DNA of 63,730 bases from Oscillospiraceae bacterium. Lineage in GTDB: Bacteria; Bacillota; Clostridia; Oscillospirales; QAMX01. The position numbers and the translations under genes are program-made. Shown piece by piece: positions 42,454 through 52,435 of this stretch (position 1 is the first letter of the stretch; the number at the start of each line of letters is the position of its first letter). The stretch lies in assembly GCA_015067825.1 (NCBI GenBank), contig SVLQ01000015.1:1-63730 (forward strand), given 5' to 3'. The notes below the pieces were generated by a model that saw nothing but the letters and a program-made list of their open reading frames with translations, did not search any database and was not told the origin of the DNA.

Positions 42454-44690
42454 TCTACGAAAAAATCGCCGGTGAATTCGGCTGTGTGGACGGCGAGCTG
42501 ACGCTCGCGCCGGGGCTGAACGTCGTCTACGCACCCAACGAAACCGGAAAGTCGACGTGGTGCGCGCTCGTGCGCGCCACGCTTTACGGCGTGGAATCGG
42601 CAGAACGCGCCAAGGCCGGGATGATGCCGGTGAAGACAAAATATCTGCCGTGGAGCGGCAAGCCCGCTTTCGGCCGTATCACCGTGCGCAAGGACGGTCG
42701 ACCGATCACGATCACCCGTCAGACCCAGCGTGGGCGCATGTTCAGCGCGTTTTCGGCGGTGTACGCCGACACGAACGAGCCGGTCACCGAGTTTGACGCC
42801 ACAACTGCGGGTGAGGCGCTGACCGGTGTTGCCGTCGACGTCTTCACGCGCAGTCTCTTTTGCGCGGGCGATCAGATGGCCGTTTCGGAAAACGCCGAAC
42901 TGGAGCGCAAGATCGCGGCGATCGCCGGGACCGGCGACGACGAGATTTCGGCAAGTGCGGCCAACAAGCTGCTCAACAGTTGGAAAAACGAACGCCGCCA
43001 TAACAAAACCGGCAAGCTGCCGCAGCTGGAAGAAAAAATTCGCCAAAACCGCGCCGATCTCGCCGAGATCAGCGAATCGAATCGCCAGATTCTCGCCATC
43101 GACGGCGAGCTCAAGCTCCAACGAGCCGAACGCGCCGCGCTGGCGGCCGACAAAGCGGCCTTTGCGGCGATCGATACAGCTGGGCCGTCCGCACGGCTGG
43201 AAGCGGCCGATGAGGTCGCGCAAAATGCCGCCGACCGCGCAATTGCCTTCCGCGCCGAGCACGGGCTCTCGGGTTATCGCGGTGACCGCGCCGTTTGCGA
43301 AGCGGCGGCCGAGCATTTTCGGATCACCGCCGGCCGCGAAGCGGAATGCCGCATCGCCGAGGCCGAATACTACACCGCCGAGAGCCGCCGCACCGCGCAC
43401 GCGCTGCCGGAGCGTTTGGCTGCGTTCAACGGCTGCACGGCGGAATTTGCCCGCGAGGATGCCGCCGCCGACCGCAAGAAGGCCGAGGAATTGCTCGCGG
43501 CCAAGCCAAAGATCTGGCTCTTTTTCGCCGCCGTCGTTGCTGCGGCCATTGGGGTCGCGTTAAAGCAGCCGGCCTACCACGAAAGCATGCTCGGTTGGGC
43601 CTTCCTCTTTTTCGGCTGTGCCGCCGCGGTCACGTTGGCCGGGATGGGGTTTGGCTCGATCTTTTCGGCGCGCCGCGACCGTCGGCAGGGACAGAGCATT
43701 TGTGATTCGTTCGGCGCTGCCGCACCGGCGGAGATCACCGCGCTGGAGCTTGAATACGAGCGATATCTGGAAACGGCGCGTATTTGCGGCGAGGATGCCG
43801 AAGCCGCAGCCGACAAGCTGACCATGCTGCGCAAAAAATACGCAGCTGCCAAACAGCGTGCCGAGGAACTGGCCGGATATTTGAAGATCCCGCTCAACGC
43901 CGACGCTGCGGCCGAGGCCGAAGCGCTCGTGCGGCTGAACCGCCGCCTCGATGATCTCTGCGCCGAAGCCGACCGCACATCTGCCGCAGCCGCCGAGCTG
44001 CGCGAAACGCTCGCGGCCGATCTGCGCGCCAAAACCGAAGAAGCCGCCCGCACCGCGCGCTGCGGCTCGCTCGAAGCGACCGAAGCGGCAATCGCCGCAG
44101 CCGATGAGGCGATCCGCGCCGGTGAGCACCGCCGTGCCGAGCTCTGCGGCAGGCTCTCGCATTTTGCTGATTTCGCCTATTTGAGCGCGGAAACGGCACA
44201 ACTGGAAGAAGAACACGCGCATTTGAGCGCAGAATTTGCGGCGATCGCCATGGCGATGGATTGGATCACCGAGAGTGCCGACGAGCTTGCCCGCCGCTTA
44301 ACGCCCAAGCTCTGCTCGCGCGCAAGCGAGCTTTTTGCGGCGATGACCGGCGGAAAATACGGCGAGGTCCAGTTGGATAAGCATTTTTCCGCCGAGGTTC
44401 TGGCCGAAGGCGAAGGGCTGCCGCGCAGCATGCTGCAGCTGAGCCGCGGCGCACTCGACCAGCTTTATCTGGCCATTCGCATCGCTTTGAGCGAGATCTT
44501 TTTTGACGACGCGCTGCCGCCGCTCGTGCTCGACGACTGTTTTGCCGCGTTCGACGACGCGCGCTGCGCCGATTCGATCGCTTTGCTGGCCGAACTGGCC
44601 AAGGATCGGCAGATCGTGATCTTTACCTGCCGCGCGCGCGAAGCCGACGCCGCCAAGCGCTTTGGTGCGAACGTGGCAGAAATCGCATAG
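42450..44690 (+). CDS. YhaN-like Rad50-type ATPase with membrane segments in its coiled coil
   Basis: A 746-residue ABC-type ATPase. Walker A YAPNETGKSTWCAL is near residue 31, the signature region SRGALDQLYLAIRIALSEI near residue 675, and Walker B LPPLVLDDCFAAFDD follows. It is much shorter than SbcC (about 1000). The middle has two hydrophobic segments (IWLFFAAVVAAAIGVAL and WAFLFFGCAAAVTLAGMGF, about residues 355-405) where SbcC has its zinc hook. It should form a membrane-tethered nuclease complex with the preceding phosphoesterase. Confidence 0.85.
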   Translation: MIYEKIAGEFGCVDGELTLAPGLNVVYAPNETGKSTWCALVRATLYGVESAERAKAGMMPVKTKYLPWSGKPAFGRITVRKDGRPITITRQTQRGRMFSAFSAVYADTNEPVTEFDATTAGEALTGVAVDVFTRSLFCAGDQMAVSENAELERKIAAIAGTGDDEISASAANKLLNSWKNERRHNKTGKLPQLEEKIRQNRADLAEISESNRQILAIDGELKLQRAERAALAADKAAFAAIDTAGPSARLEAADEVAQNAADRAIAFRAEHGLSGYRGDRAVCEAAAEHFRITAGREAECRIAEAEYYTAESRRTAHALPERLAAFNGCTAEFAREDAAADRKKAEELLAAKPKIWLFFAAVVAAAIGVALKQPAYHESMLGWAFLFFGCAAAVTLAGMGFGSIFSARRDRRQGQSICDSFGAAAPAEITALELEYERYLETARICGEDAEAAADKLTMLRKKYAAAKQRAEELAGYLKIPLNADAAAEAEALVRLNRRLDDLCAEADRTSAAAAELRETLAADLRAKTEEAARTARCGSLEATEAAIAAADEAIRAGEHRRAELCGRLSHFADFAYLSAETAQLEEEHAHLSAEFAAIAMAMDWITESADELARRLTPKLCSRASELFAAMTGGKYGEVQLDKHFSAEVLAEGEGLPRSMLQLSRGALDQLYLAIRIALSEIFFDDALPPLVLDDCFAAFDDARCADSIALLAELAKDRQIVIFTCRAREADAAKRFGANVAEIA

Positions 44691-44705
44691 GATGGGGTGA
44701 GCACT

Positions 44706-45146
44706 ATGACGATCCGCCAAGCCGTTCCGGCAGATGCCGCCGCGGTCGGCGCGCTGGCCGCATGCCTCTGGCCGAGCCACACCGCCGATGAGATGGCGAC
44801 AGAATTTTTGCAACTTCTTGCCCGGAAAGACTCCGCAGTCTTCCTCGCCGCAGACGGAAAGGAAGACGTCGGGTTTGCCCAATGCGGGCTGCGGCACGAT
44901 TACGTTGAGGGGACGTCCGGCGGGCCGGTCGGATACCTCGAGGGAATCTTCGTTTCGCCCGCATACCGTCGAAGCGGCGTGGCGGCGCAGCTGACCGCGG
45001 CGTGCGAACATTGGGCAAAAGGCATGGGCTGCCGCGAGTTTGCCAGCGACTGCGCGCTCGAAAACGCCGAAAGCATTGCCTTCCACCAAAGCCTCGGATT
45101 TGCCGAGGTCAACCGCATCGTCTGTTTTGTGAAGCCGCTGCGGTGA
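44706..45146 (+). CDS. AAC(6')-like GNAT acetyltransferase
   Basis: A 146-residue GNAT. Compared from memory with the chromosomal AAC(6')-Ig type, it keeps the whole core: YVEGTSGGPVGYLEGIFVSP, YRRSGVA, CREFASDCALEN and FHQSLGFAEVNR with a final FVKPL. These enzymes acetylate the 6'-amino group of aminoglycosides, though relatives also have other amine substrates. ATG 44706 lies 8 bases after GGGGTG. It follows the ATPase by 16 bases and may be read from the same mRNA. Resistance is a prediction only. Confidence 0.8.
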   Translation: MTIRQAVPADAAAVGALAACLWPSHTADEMATEFLQLLARKDSAVFLAADGKEDVGFAQCGLRHDYVEGTSGGPVGYLEGIFVSPAYRRSGVAAQLTAACEHWAKGMGCREFASDCALENAESIAFHQSLGFAEVNRIVCFVKPLR

Positions 45147-45195
45147 ACGCAGTCAGCTAGTCGCCGCATACCGCCGAAGCGGGTACCGATTTTTC

Positions 45196-45224
45196 TTGTA
45201 TGGCTGCCCGCTTTGTGGTATAAT
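45196..45224 (+). promoter_or_regulatory. lepA promoter
   Basis: TTGTAT (45196-45201), 17 bases, TATAAT (45219-45224). Confidence 0.8.
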
Positions 45225-45282
45225 TTGTATATTCCCCACCATGCACCAAGGAAATTTTGTGTAACGGAGTTGTACCGAACGC

Positions 45283-47080
<1,798 letters not shown>

Positions 47081-47088
<8 letters not shown>

Positions 47089-48214
47089 GCCGCTCGGACT
47101 CTACTTCCACGTCCCCTTTTGCCGTTCCAAATGCACCTACTGCGATTTTTATTCCTATATCGCCCGCCCCGAAGCTTTCCGCCGCTACGTTGATGCGCTC
47201 GTGCGAACCGCCGAAAAGCTGCGGCCGTTGGCAGAGGAATACCGGGTGGATACGGTTTATTTCGGCGGCGGCACGCCGAGCGTTCTGGACGCGGCGGAGT
47301 TTGGCCGCGTGATGGGCGCGGCGAGGGCGTTTGCACTCGCCGACAACGCTGAGGTCACCGCGGAGGCCAATCCGGCTCCGCTCGATCCGTCCCTTCTGCG
47401 CGCATGGCGGGCCGAGGGGGTCAACCGCGTGTCCATAGGCATGCAGTCGGCGGTCGACGGCGAGCTGAAGCTGATCGGCCGGCGGCACAAAAACGCCGAC
47501 CTCGCCGATGCCGTTAGGGCCGCGAGAGACGCCGGGATCGAAAACATCAGCTTGGATCTGATGCTCGGTCTGCCCGGGCAAACCGCGGAATCGGCGAAGA
47601 TCTCGCTGGAGACCGCGCTTTCGCTCCGTCCGACGCATCTTTCGGTCTACTGCCTGAAGCTTGAAGAAGGCACGGCGCTCGCCCGTATGGTCGAAAGCGG
47701 GCGCGTCACGCTCCCGGACGACGAGGCGGTCGCCGATTTGTACCTCGCGTGTGCGGCGTGGCTCGTCGCCGAGGGCTTTGAACACTACGAAATTTCCAAT
47801 TTCGCCCTGCCCGGCTGCCGTTCGCGCCACAATATGCGCTATTGGCAGCGGAGCGATTATCTGGGGATCGGCGCAGCGGCGCACTCGTTTTTCGGTGGAA
47901 CGCGCCGTTATTTCCCCGCGGATACGGCGGCGTTCCTCGATCTGGCCGACGGCAGCGGGATCGGGTGGGAGACCGACGATCCGGCCGACCCGATCGAAGA
48001 AACGCTGATTTTGGCGCTGCGCACTGCCGACGGGCTCGATCTCGCCGCGTTTTCCGCCCTTGCCGGTAAAACGACGGCGGAAAAGATCGGAAAATCCCTC
48101 GAAATGTTCACAAAAAGCGGCCACGCCCGCCGTACCTCGCAGGGATATGCGCTGACGGCGGAAGGGTGGCTCGTTTCCAACGCCATCCTCTCGGATCTGC
48201 TGCTTCTGTTGTAG
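47081..48214 (+). CDS. hemW: HemW-type radical SAM protein (heme chaperone)
   Basis: A 377-residue radical SAM protein with the CxxxCxxC cluster site [17 protein letters not shown] near the start and [11 protein letters not shown] for SAM binding. The HemW-like tail includes [10 protein letters not shown] and [16 protein letters not shown]. Relatives were once called coproporphyrinogen oxidase (HemN) but insert or deliver heme. It is coupled to lepA by an 8-base overlap. The rest of the heme pathway is not in this window. Confidence 0.95.
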
Positions 48215-48240
48215 GACGCGACCGCATTGGTATCGGGAGA

Positions 48241-48440
48241 TACGCCGGAACGTGCGGGAGGGCACGGAGGCCCTCCCCTACGGAGATTTGGTTCCCCGGC
48301 ACCAACGCCGTACCGCGTGGCGATGGGAACGTGCGGGCGATTCGTGAATCGCCCCTACGGCCGTGATCTCATGCCGATGCAGCAGATATACCGCGCGGCA
48401 GTGGGTACGTCCGGGACGGGAAACCCGTCCCCTACGGAGG
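48241..48440. repeat. array of dispersed palindrome modules
   Basis: Three modules follow hemW: GGAGGGCacggAGGCCCTCC (about 48255-48276), GGCGATTCgtGAATCGCC (about 48336-48353) and GGGACGGGAAACCCGTCCC (about 48413-48431). Each is bordered by CGTGCGG or CGTCCGG and CCTACGG. The gene-free stretch 48215-48777 consists of these modules and the leader element below. Confidence 0.8.
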
Positions 48441-48487
48441 CCTGCCAAAGTATATCAAATGCTATAGCAAAATATCTAATCCAATCC

Positions 48488-48756
48488 GTTTTTTCGGCGG
48501 CTTTGCCGCCGAAAAAACACCACCAAGACGAGCAAAGCGAGTCCACGCGCAGAGAGGAGCCGACGAAATCGTAGATTTTGTCGGCGGTGATCAGCGCGTG
48601 AAAATCCCGCCGCAGCGAGCCCGATTTGGAAACATAGTTTCCAAATCGATTACACAAAGCGAGTCCACGCGCAGAAAGGAGCAAGCAAAATCATAGATTT
48701 TGCTTGCGGTGATAAGCGCGTGAAAATCCCGATCGTAAAACACAGTTTTACGATCG
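48488..48756 (+). repeat. structured leader element, two tandem copies
   Basis: An outer hairpin (48488-48501 with 48505-48518) is followed by two copies starting at 48533 and 48655. Each has a constant segment CAAAGCGAGTCCACGCGCAG, a variable hairpin, the constant GCGGTGAT.AGCGCGTGAAAA and a second variable hairpin. Hairpins: 48561-48570/48574-48583, 48622-48633/48637-48648, 48681-48692/48696-48707 and 48730-48741/48745-48756. All have three-base loops. CACGCGC and GCGCGTG can pair across the first hairpin. The element ends 6 bases before AAAGGAG of the ACT gene. Confidence 0.8.
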
Positions 48757-48777
48757 ACAATCAAAGGAGTATTTTTT

Positions 48778-49047
48778 ATGCGTGCTGTCATTACTGTCGT
48801 CGGCAAAGACGCCGTCGGTATCATCGCGGACGTTTCCAACGTTCTGAAACGCCGCTCGGCCAACATCGTCGACATCACCCAGTCGGTTCTGCAGGATCTG
48901 TTCGCCATGATCATGCTCGCCGACATTTCGAAACTCGAGGGCGACTTCATTGAGCTCGCCGACGAGCTCTCTGCGCTTGGTAAATCCTTAGGGCTCGACA
49001 TCCGCGTGATGCACGAGGACATCTTCAACTCGATGCACCGCATCTGA
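48778..49047 (+). CDS. ACT-domain protein (UPF0237)
   Basis: An 89-residue single ACT domain (MRAVITVVGKDAVGIIADVS, NIVDITQSVLQDLFAMIMLA). ACT domains bind amino acids or similar small ligands. It is followed 34 bases later by the UPF0210 gene, a pairing conserved in many Firmicutes, so it is probably a regulatory subunit for that protein. AAAGGAG lies 8 bases before the ATG. The leader carries the tandem structured element. Confidence 0.93.
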   Translation: MRAVITVVGKDAVGIIADVSNVLKRRSANIVDITQSVLQDLFAMIMLADISKLEGDFIELADELSALGKSLGLDIRVMHEDIFNSMHRI

Positions 49048-49081
49048 AATCCAATATTTCCGAAGGGTTTGAGGGAAACAT

Positions 49082-50446
49082 ATGCCTCTTTTGAACAGTT
49101 TTGATATTTTAGAGACCATTAAGATGATCTCCGACGAACACCTCGACATCCGCACGATCACGATGGGCATCAGCCTCTCCGACTGTGCGGCCGACAGCGT
49201 TGCCAAATGCGCGCAGAAGATTTACGACAAGATCACCCGCCGCGCCGAAAACCTCGTGTCCGTCGGCACGCGCATCGAGCAGGAATACGGCATCCCCGTA
49301 ATCAACAAGCGCATTTCCGTCACGCCGATCGCCATCGTTGCGGCGGCTTGTGAAGACGGCAACTACGCGCCGATCGCGCAGGCGCTCGACCGCGCGGCGC
49401 AGACCGTTGGCATCAACTTCATCGGCGGCTATTCCGCCCTCGTGCACAAGGGCATGACGGTCTCCGACCGCCGCCTGCTCGATTCGATCCCCGAAGCGCT
49501 GGCTTCGACCGAGCGCGTCTGCTCGTCGGTCAACGTCGCCACCACGCGCGCCGGCATCAACATGGACGCCGTCGCCCGTTTGGGACAGATCATGCGCGAT
49601 ACCGCCTACTTAACGCGCGAAAGCGATTCGTTTGGCTGCGCGAAGCTCGTCGTCTTCGCCAACAGCCCCGAGGATAACCCCTTCATGGCAGGTGCCTACC
49701 ACGGCGTCGGCGAAGCGGAATGCGCGATCAACGTCGGCGTTTCCGGCCCGGGCGTTGTGCGTGCGGCGATCGAACGCCACGGCGAAATGGATCTCACCGA
49801 GCTGGCCGACGTCATCAAGAAGACCGCGTTCAAGATCACGCGCATGGGCCAGCTCGTCGCTTACGAGGCTTCCAAGCGCCTCGGCGCGGAATTCGGCATC
49901 GTCGACCTTTCGCTCGCACCCACACCGGCTGTCGGCGACTCGGTCGCACGGATTCTGGAGGCGATGGGGCTGGAGACCTGCGGCTGCCACGGCACGACCG
50001 CGTGTCTGGCGATGCTCAATGACGCGGTCAAGAAGGGCGGCGTTATGGCTTCGTCGCATGTCGGCGGGCTTTCGGGTGCGTTCATCCCCGTCAGCGAGGA
50101 CATGGGCATGGTCGAGGCGGCGCAGAAGGGCGTTCTGACCCTCGACAAGCTGGAAGCGATGACGGCCGTCTGCTCGGTCGGCCTCGACATGATCGCCGTC
50201 CCCGGCGACACCTCGGCCGAGATCCTTTCGGCGATCATCGCCGACGAGATCGCCATCGGCGTCATCAACAACAAGACCACCGCCGTGCGCCTGATCCCGG
50301 TTTGGGGCAAGGACGTCGGCGATAGCATTTCCTTCGGCGGCCTTTGGGGCGAAGCGCCGATCATGCCGGTGCACCGCGAATCGCCGGCGAAGTTCATCGG
50401 CCGCGGCGGCCGCATCCCCGCTCCGATCCACAGCCAGAGAAACTAA
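49082..50446 (+). CDS. UPF0210/PFL-like protein of unknown function
   Basis: A 454-residue conserved protein (DUF711). Typical stretches are [60 protein letters not shown] and [13 protein letters not shown] at the end. Structural relatives lie near the pyruvate-formate-lyase-like barrel proteins, but no reaction is established. It is paired with the ACT-domain gene upstream. Its site is GAGGG about 7 bases before the ATG. Confidence 0.93.
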   Translation: MPLLNSFDILETIKMISDEHLDIRTITMGISLSDCAADSVAKCAQKIYDKITRRAENLVSVGTRIEQEYGIPVINKRISVTPIAIVAAACEDGNYAPIAQALDRAAQTVGINFIGGYSALVHKGMTVSDRRLLDSIPEALASTERVCSSVNVATTRAGINMDAVARLGQIMRDTAYLTRESDSFGCAKLVVFANSPEDNPFMAGAYHGVGEAECAINVGVSGPGVVRAAIERHGEMDLTELADVIKKTAFKITRMGQLVAYEASKRLGAEFGIVDLSLAPTPAVGDSVARILEAMGLETCGCHGTTACLAMLNDAVKKGGVMASSHVGGLSGAFIPVSEDMGMVEAAQKGVLTLDKLEAMTAVCSVGLDMIAVPGDTSAEILSAIIADEIAIGVINNKTTAVRLIPVWGKDVGDSISFGGLWGEAPIMPVHRESPAKFIGRGGRIPAPIHSQRN

Positions 50447-50454
50447 AAACGCAG

Positions 50455-50493
50455 CGTCCGCCAGCGGAGATTTCCGCCGGCGGACGTTTTTTT
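50455..50493 (+). terminator. terminator of the ACT/UPF0210 operon
   Basis: Outer arms 50455-50462 and 50479-50486 with an inner GCGGA/TCCGC stem, followed by seven T. Confidence 0.9.
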
Positions 50494-50504
50494 CACCAAA
50501 CCAA

Positions 50505-50545
50505 AACCCCATCAAGCGCGGAACAAACCAGCGCTTGATGGGGTT
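50505..50545 (-). terminator. hairpin downstream of the GNAT gene
   Basis: A perfect 15-bp stem (50505-50519 with 50531-50545) followed on the minus strand by TTTTGG only; a probable weak terminator for the convergent GNAT. A second AT-rich stem TTCTTCC..GGAAGAA spans about 50586-50612. Confidence 0.6.
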
Positions 50546-50619
50546 ATCTTTATCCATATCCCTGCGGCACGATCCGGTGCCGCACATTTCTTCCTTTATA
50601 TATAAATGGAAGAAAACGT

Positions 50620-51183
50620 TTACTTCGCCGCGACGATGTCTTCGACCTGCGTGAGGTCGGGCATGTACGCCGTCACGCGTTCGATGCCAAGCGCGGCCAG
50701 CGCCTTTTCCCAGCGCTCGCGGGCGTCGTCGCTCCAAAGAACCGGGCAATAGCCCATGGTCAGGTAGGTCTTGATCGCCGGCAGACGGGGATCGTCGGTG
50801 GTGAGGAAGCAGCCGTTGCGGCCTTCTTCCACGTGGCGCTTCAGAATCTGCGCGATCAGCGGCTTGGCCAGCTTGCAGCCGCGGTAGTCGGGGTTGACGG
50901 CGATGTAGTGCAGGAAGGGCTCGCCTTCGTTCTTGACCTGGCAAGAGGCCGTTGCGACGGGGTGGTCGTCCTTGTTGCAGACGAAATAGATGTGATCCTT
51001 GGGGAAATCGCCCATCGTGCGCTGGAACGGGGCTTCGGTCACCTCGGTGACGTTGAACTCGCCAAGGCAGCTGTAAGACCACATGGCCTCTTCGCCTTCG
51101 CGCATGAGGCGGATGGAAAAGCCTTCGGCAAGCGGGTATTCCGGAATCGGCATGTCGGCCGGACGCCACATTTTCAGTTGCAT
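50620..51183 (-). CDS. GNAT-family N-acetyltransferase
   Basis: A 187-residue GNAT with the core HYIAVNPDYRGCKLAKPLIA (acetyl-CoA loop) and the C-terminal AIKTYLTMGYCPVLW. The substrate is unknown. ATG 51183 is chosen because AAAGGAG lies 7 bases upstream; the ATG at 51201 would place that site inside the gene. It is transcribed from a consensus promoter divergent from the NlpC/P60 operon. Confidence 0.88.
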   Translation of the reverse strand: MQLKMWRPADMPIPEYPLAEGFSIRLMREGEEAMWSYSCLGEFNVTEVTEAPFQRTMGDFPKDHIYFVCNKDDHPVATASCQVKNEGEPFLHYIAVNPDYRGCKLAKPLIAQILKRHVEEGRNGCFLTTDDPRLPAIKTYLTMGYCPVLWSDDARERWEKALAALGIERVTAYMPDLTQVEDIVAAK

Positions 51184-51222
51184 AACATTGCTCCTTTGCA
51201 TAGGGTTTGAGTTGTCAACATC

Positions 51223-51251
51223 AGTATATCATATTGCCGCCGATCTGTCAA
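51223..51251 (-). promoter_or_regulatory. promoter of the GNAT gene
   Basis: Minus-strand TTGACA (51246-51251), 17 bases, TATACT (51223-51228). Confidence 0.88.
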
Positions 51252-51262
51252 TCGCCGCGTTT

Positions 51263-51279
51263 GGTTACAAATTGTAACC
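51263..51279. promoter_or_regulatory. GGTTACAA-A-TTGTAACC palindrome
   Basis: A perfect 8-bp inverted repeat around one base, followed by CATTGTAACC. It lies just upstream of the GNAT -35 and about 125 bases before the NlpC promoter; a possible operator. The remaining stretch to 51400 shows no gene. Confidence 0.45.
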
Positions 51280-51403
51280 ATTGTAACCGAAGGCTTTGGC
51301 GCGTTAAAGCAAAATCAAGGGGATTCTGCACAAAAACAAAGGTTTTCTTTTGTGCATATCTAACAAAAATGCAGGATTTTGGCAAAAAACGAGGGGAAGA
51401 AGA

Positions 51404-51432
51404 TTGACAAAACGGTAACAAGGTGGTATACT
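51404..51432 (+). promoter_or_regulatory. promoter of the NlpC/P60 operon
   Basis: TTGACA (51404-51409), 17 bases, TATACT (51427-51432). A 14-base segment 51407-51420 overlapping the -35 and spacer is the exact inverse of 51445-51458. Confidence 0.88.
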
Positions 51433-51444
51433 ACCCTCACTGGC

Positions 51445-51461
51445 TGTTACCGTTTTGTAAC
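51445..51461 (+). promoter_or_regulatory. WalR-type box
   Basis: TGTTAC-CGTTT-TGTAAC matches the B. subtilis WalR (YycF) consensus TGTWAH-N5-TGTWAH at every specified position. It lies 13 bases downstream of the -10, a position suited to repression. The downstream genes are cell-wall hydrolases, the classical WalR targets. Confidence 0.6.
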
Positions 51462-51521
51462 TTTTCTCGTTACCAAAGAGCTTGCGGGCGCGATCTCCAC
51501 TGCCCGCGGAGGATACTCACG

Positions 51522-52418
51522 ATGAGCAAAAAGCTGAAACTTCTGCTGACGACGATCTTCATGATCGCTGCGGCCTTTCTTCTTTCCACCGGCGTTTCCG
51601 CAACGGAAGCGCGCTCCGGCACCGTGACCGGCAGCGTTGTCAACATCCGCTCGACCCCCTCTGTCAACGGCAGATGGCTCCTGAGCGTTTCCAAGGGCAG
51701 CAAGGTCCTGATTATGGATCAGGTCGGCAACTGGTTCAAAGTTGGCTACAACGGCACGGTCGGCTACATGTCCGCCGACTACGTCACGCCCCGTTGCGCC
51801 GACGAAGGCAAATACGGCTCCGGCGTTGTCACCGGCTCGTTCGTCTACATCCGCGCGGCCGCCGACTCCGCCTCGACCGCGCGCGCGACCCTCTCCGAGG
51901 GCCTGAACGTCAAGATCACCGGCGTCAAGGACGGCTGGTATCGGGTTGAGTACGACGATTTCGAGGGTTACATGCACCCCGACTACGTCGAACCGATCAA
52001 GGTCGCCGAAACGAACACCGTTTCGCGCAAGACGAAAACCGAAGGCCAGAAGATCGTTGAGATCGCCAAGAAGTACATCGGTATCCCCTACGTCTGGGGT
52101 GGCAATACCCCGAAACAGGGCTTCGACTGCTCCGGCCTCGTCGTTTACGTTTACAAAGAATGGAGCGGCTACCAGTTCCAGCTCCGCACCCGTCTCTACC
52201 TCGACGGCACCAGCATCAAGTATTCCAACCTCGTCGCCGGCGACCTTGTCTTCTTCGACACGGCCGGTTACGGCAATATCACCCACGTCGGCATCTACGT
52301 CGGCGACGGCCAGTTCATCCACGCCCCCAAACCTGGTACGCGAGTGCGGATCGAATCGATGGCCCCCGGCAGCTACTACGCCCGCACCTTTGTCTGCGCG
52401 CGCCGTATCGCCGGATAG
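51522..52418 (+). CDS. exported NlpC/P60 peptidoglycan hydrolase with two SH3b domains
   Basis: A 298-residue protein. It has a signal peptide (residues 1-28, ending STGVSATEA) and two SH3b wall-binding repeats (VVNIRSTPSVNGRWLL, FVYIRAAADSASTARATLSE). The C-terminal NlpC/P60 cysteine endopeptidase has Cys in GFDCSGLVVYVYK, His in NITHVGIYVGDGQFIHAPKP and the last His or polar residue after it. It cleaves D-Glu-gamma-L-diamino-acid stem peptides. GGAGG lies 8 bases before ATG 51522. It is followed by a paralogue 17 bases later. Confidence 0.93.
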   Translation: MSKKLKLLLTTIFMIAAAFLLSTGVSATEARSGTVTGSVVNIRSTPSVNGRWLLSVSKGSKVLIMDQVGNWFKVGYNGTVGYMSADYVTPRCADEGKYGSGVVTGSFVYIRAAADSASTARATLSEGLNVKITGVKDGWYRVEYDDFEGYMHPDYVEPIKVAETNTVSRKTKTEGQKIVEIAKKYIGIPYVWGGNTPKQGFDCSGLVVYVYKEWSGYQFQLRTRLYLDGTSIKYSNLVAGDLVFFDTAGYGNITHVGIYVGDGQFIHAPKPGTRVRIESMAPGSYYARTFVCARRIAG

Positions 52419-52435
52419 AAAGAGAGGCACTTCCT

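Noticed and set aside
51271..51287. WalR box at TGTAAC-CAT-TGTAAC
   Set aside because: The half-site spacing is 3 bases, not 5, so it does not fit the WalR consensus.
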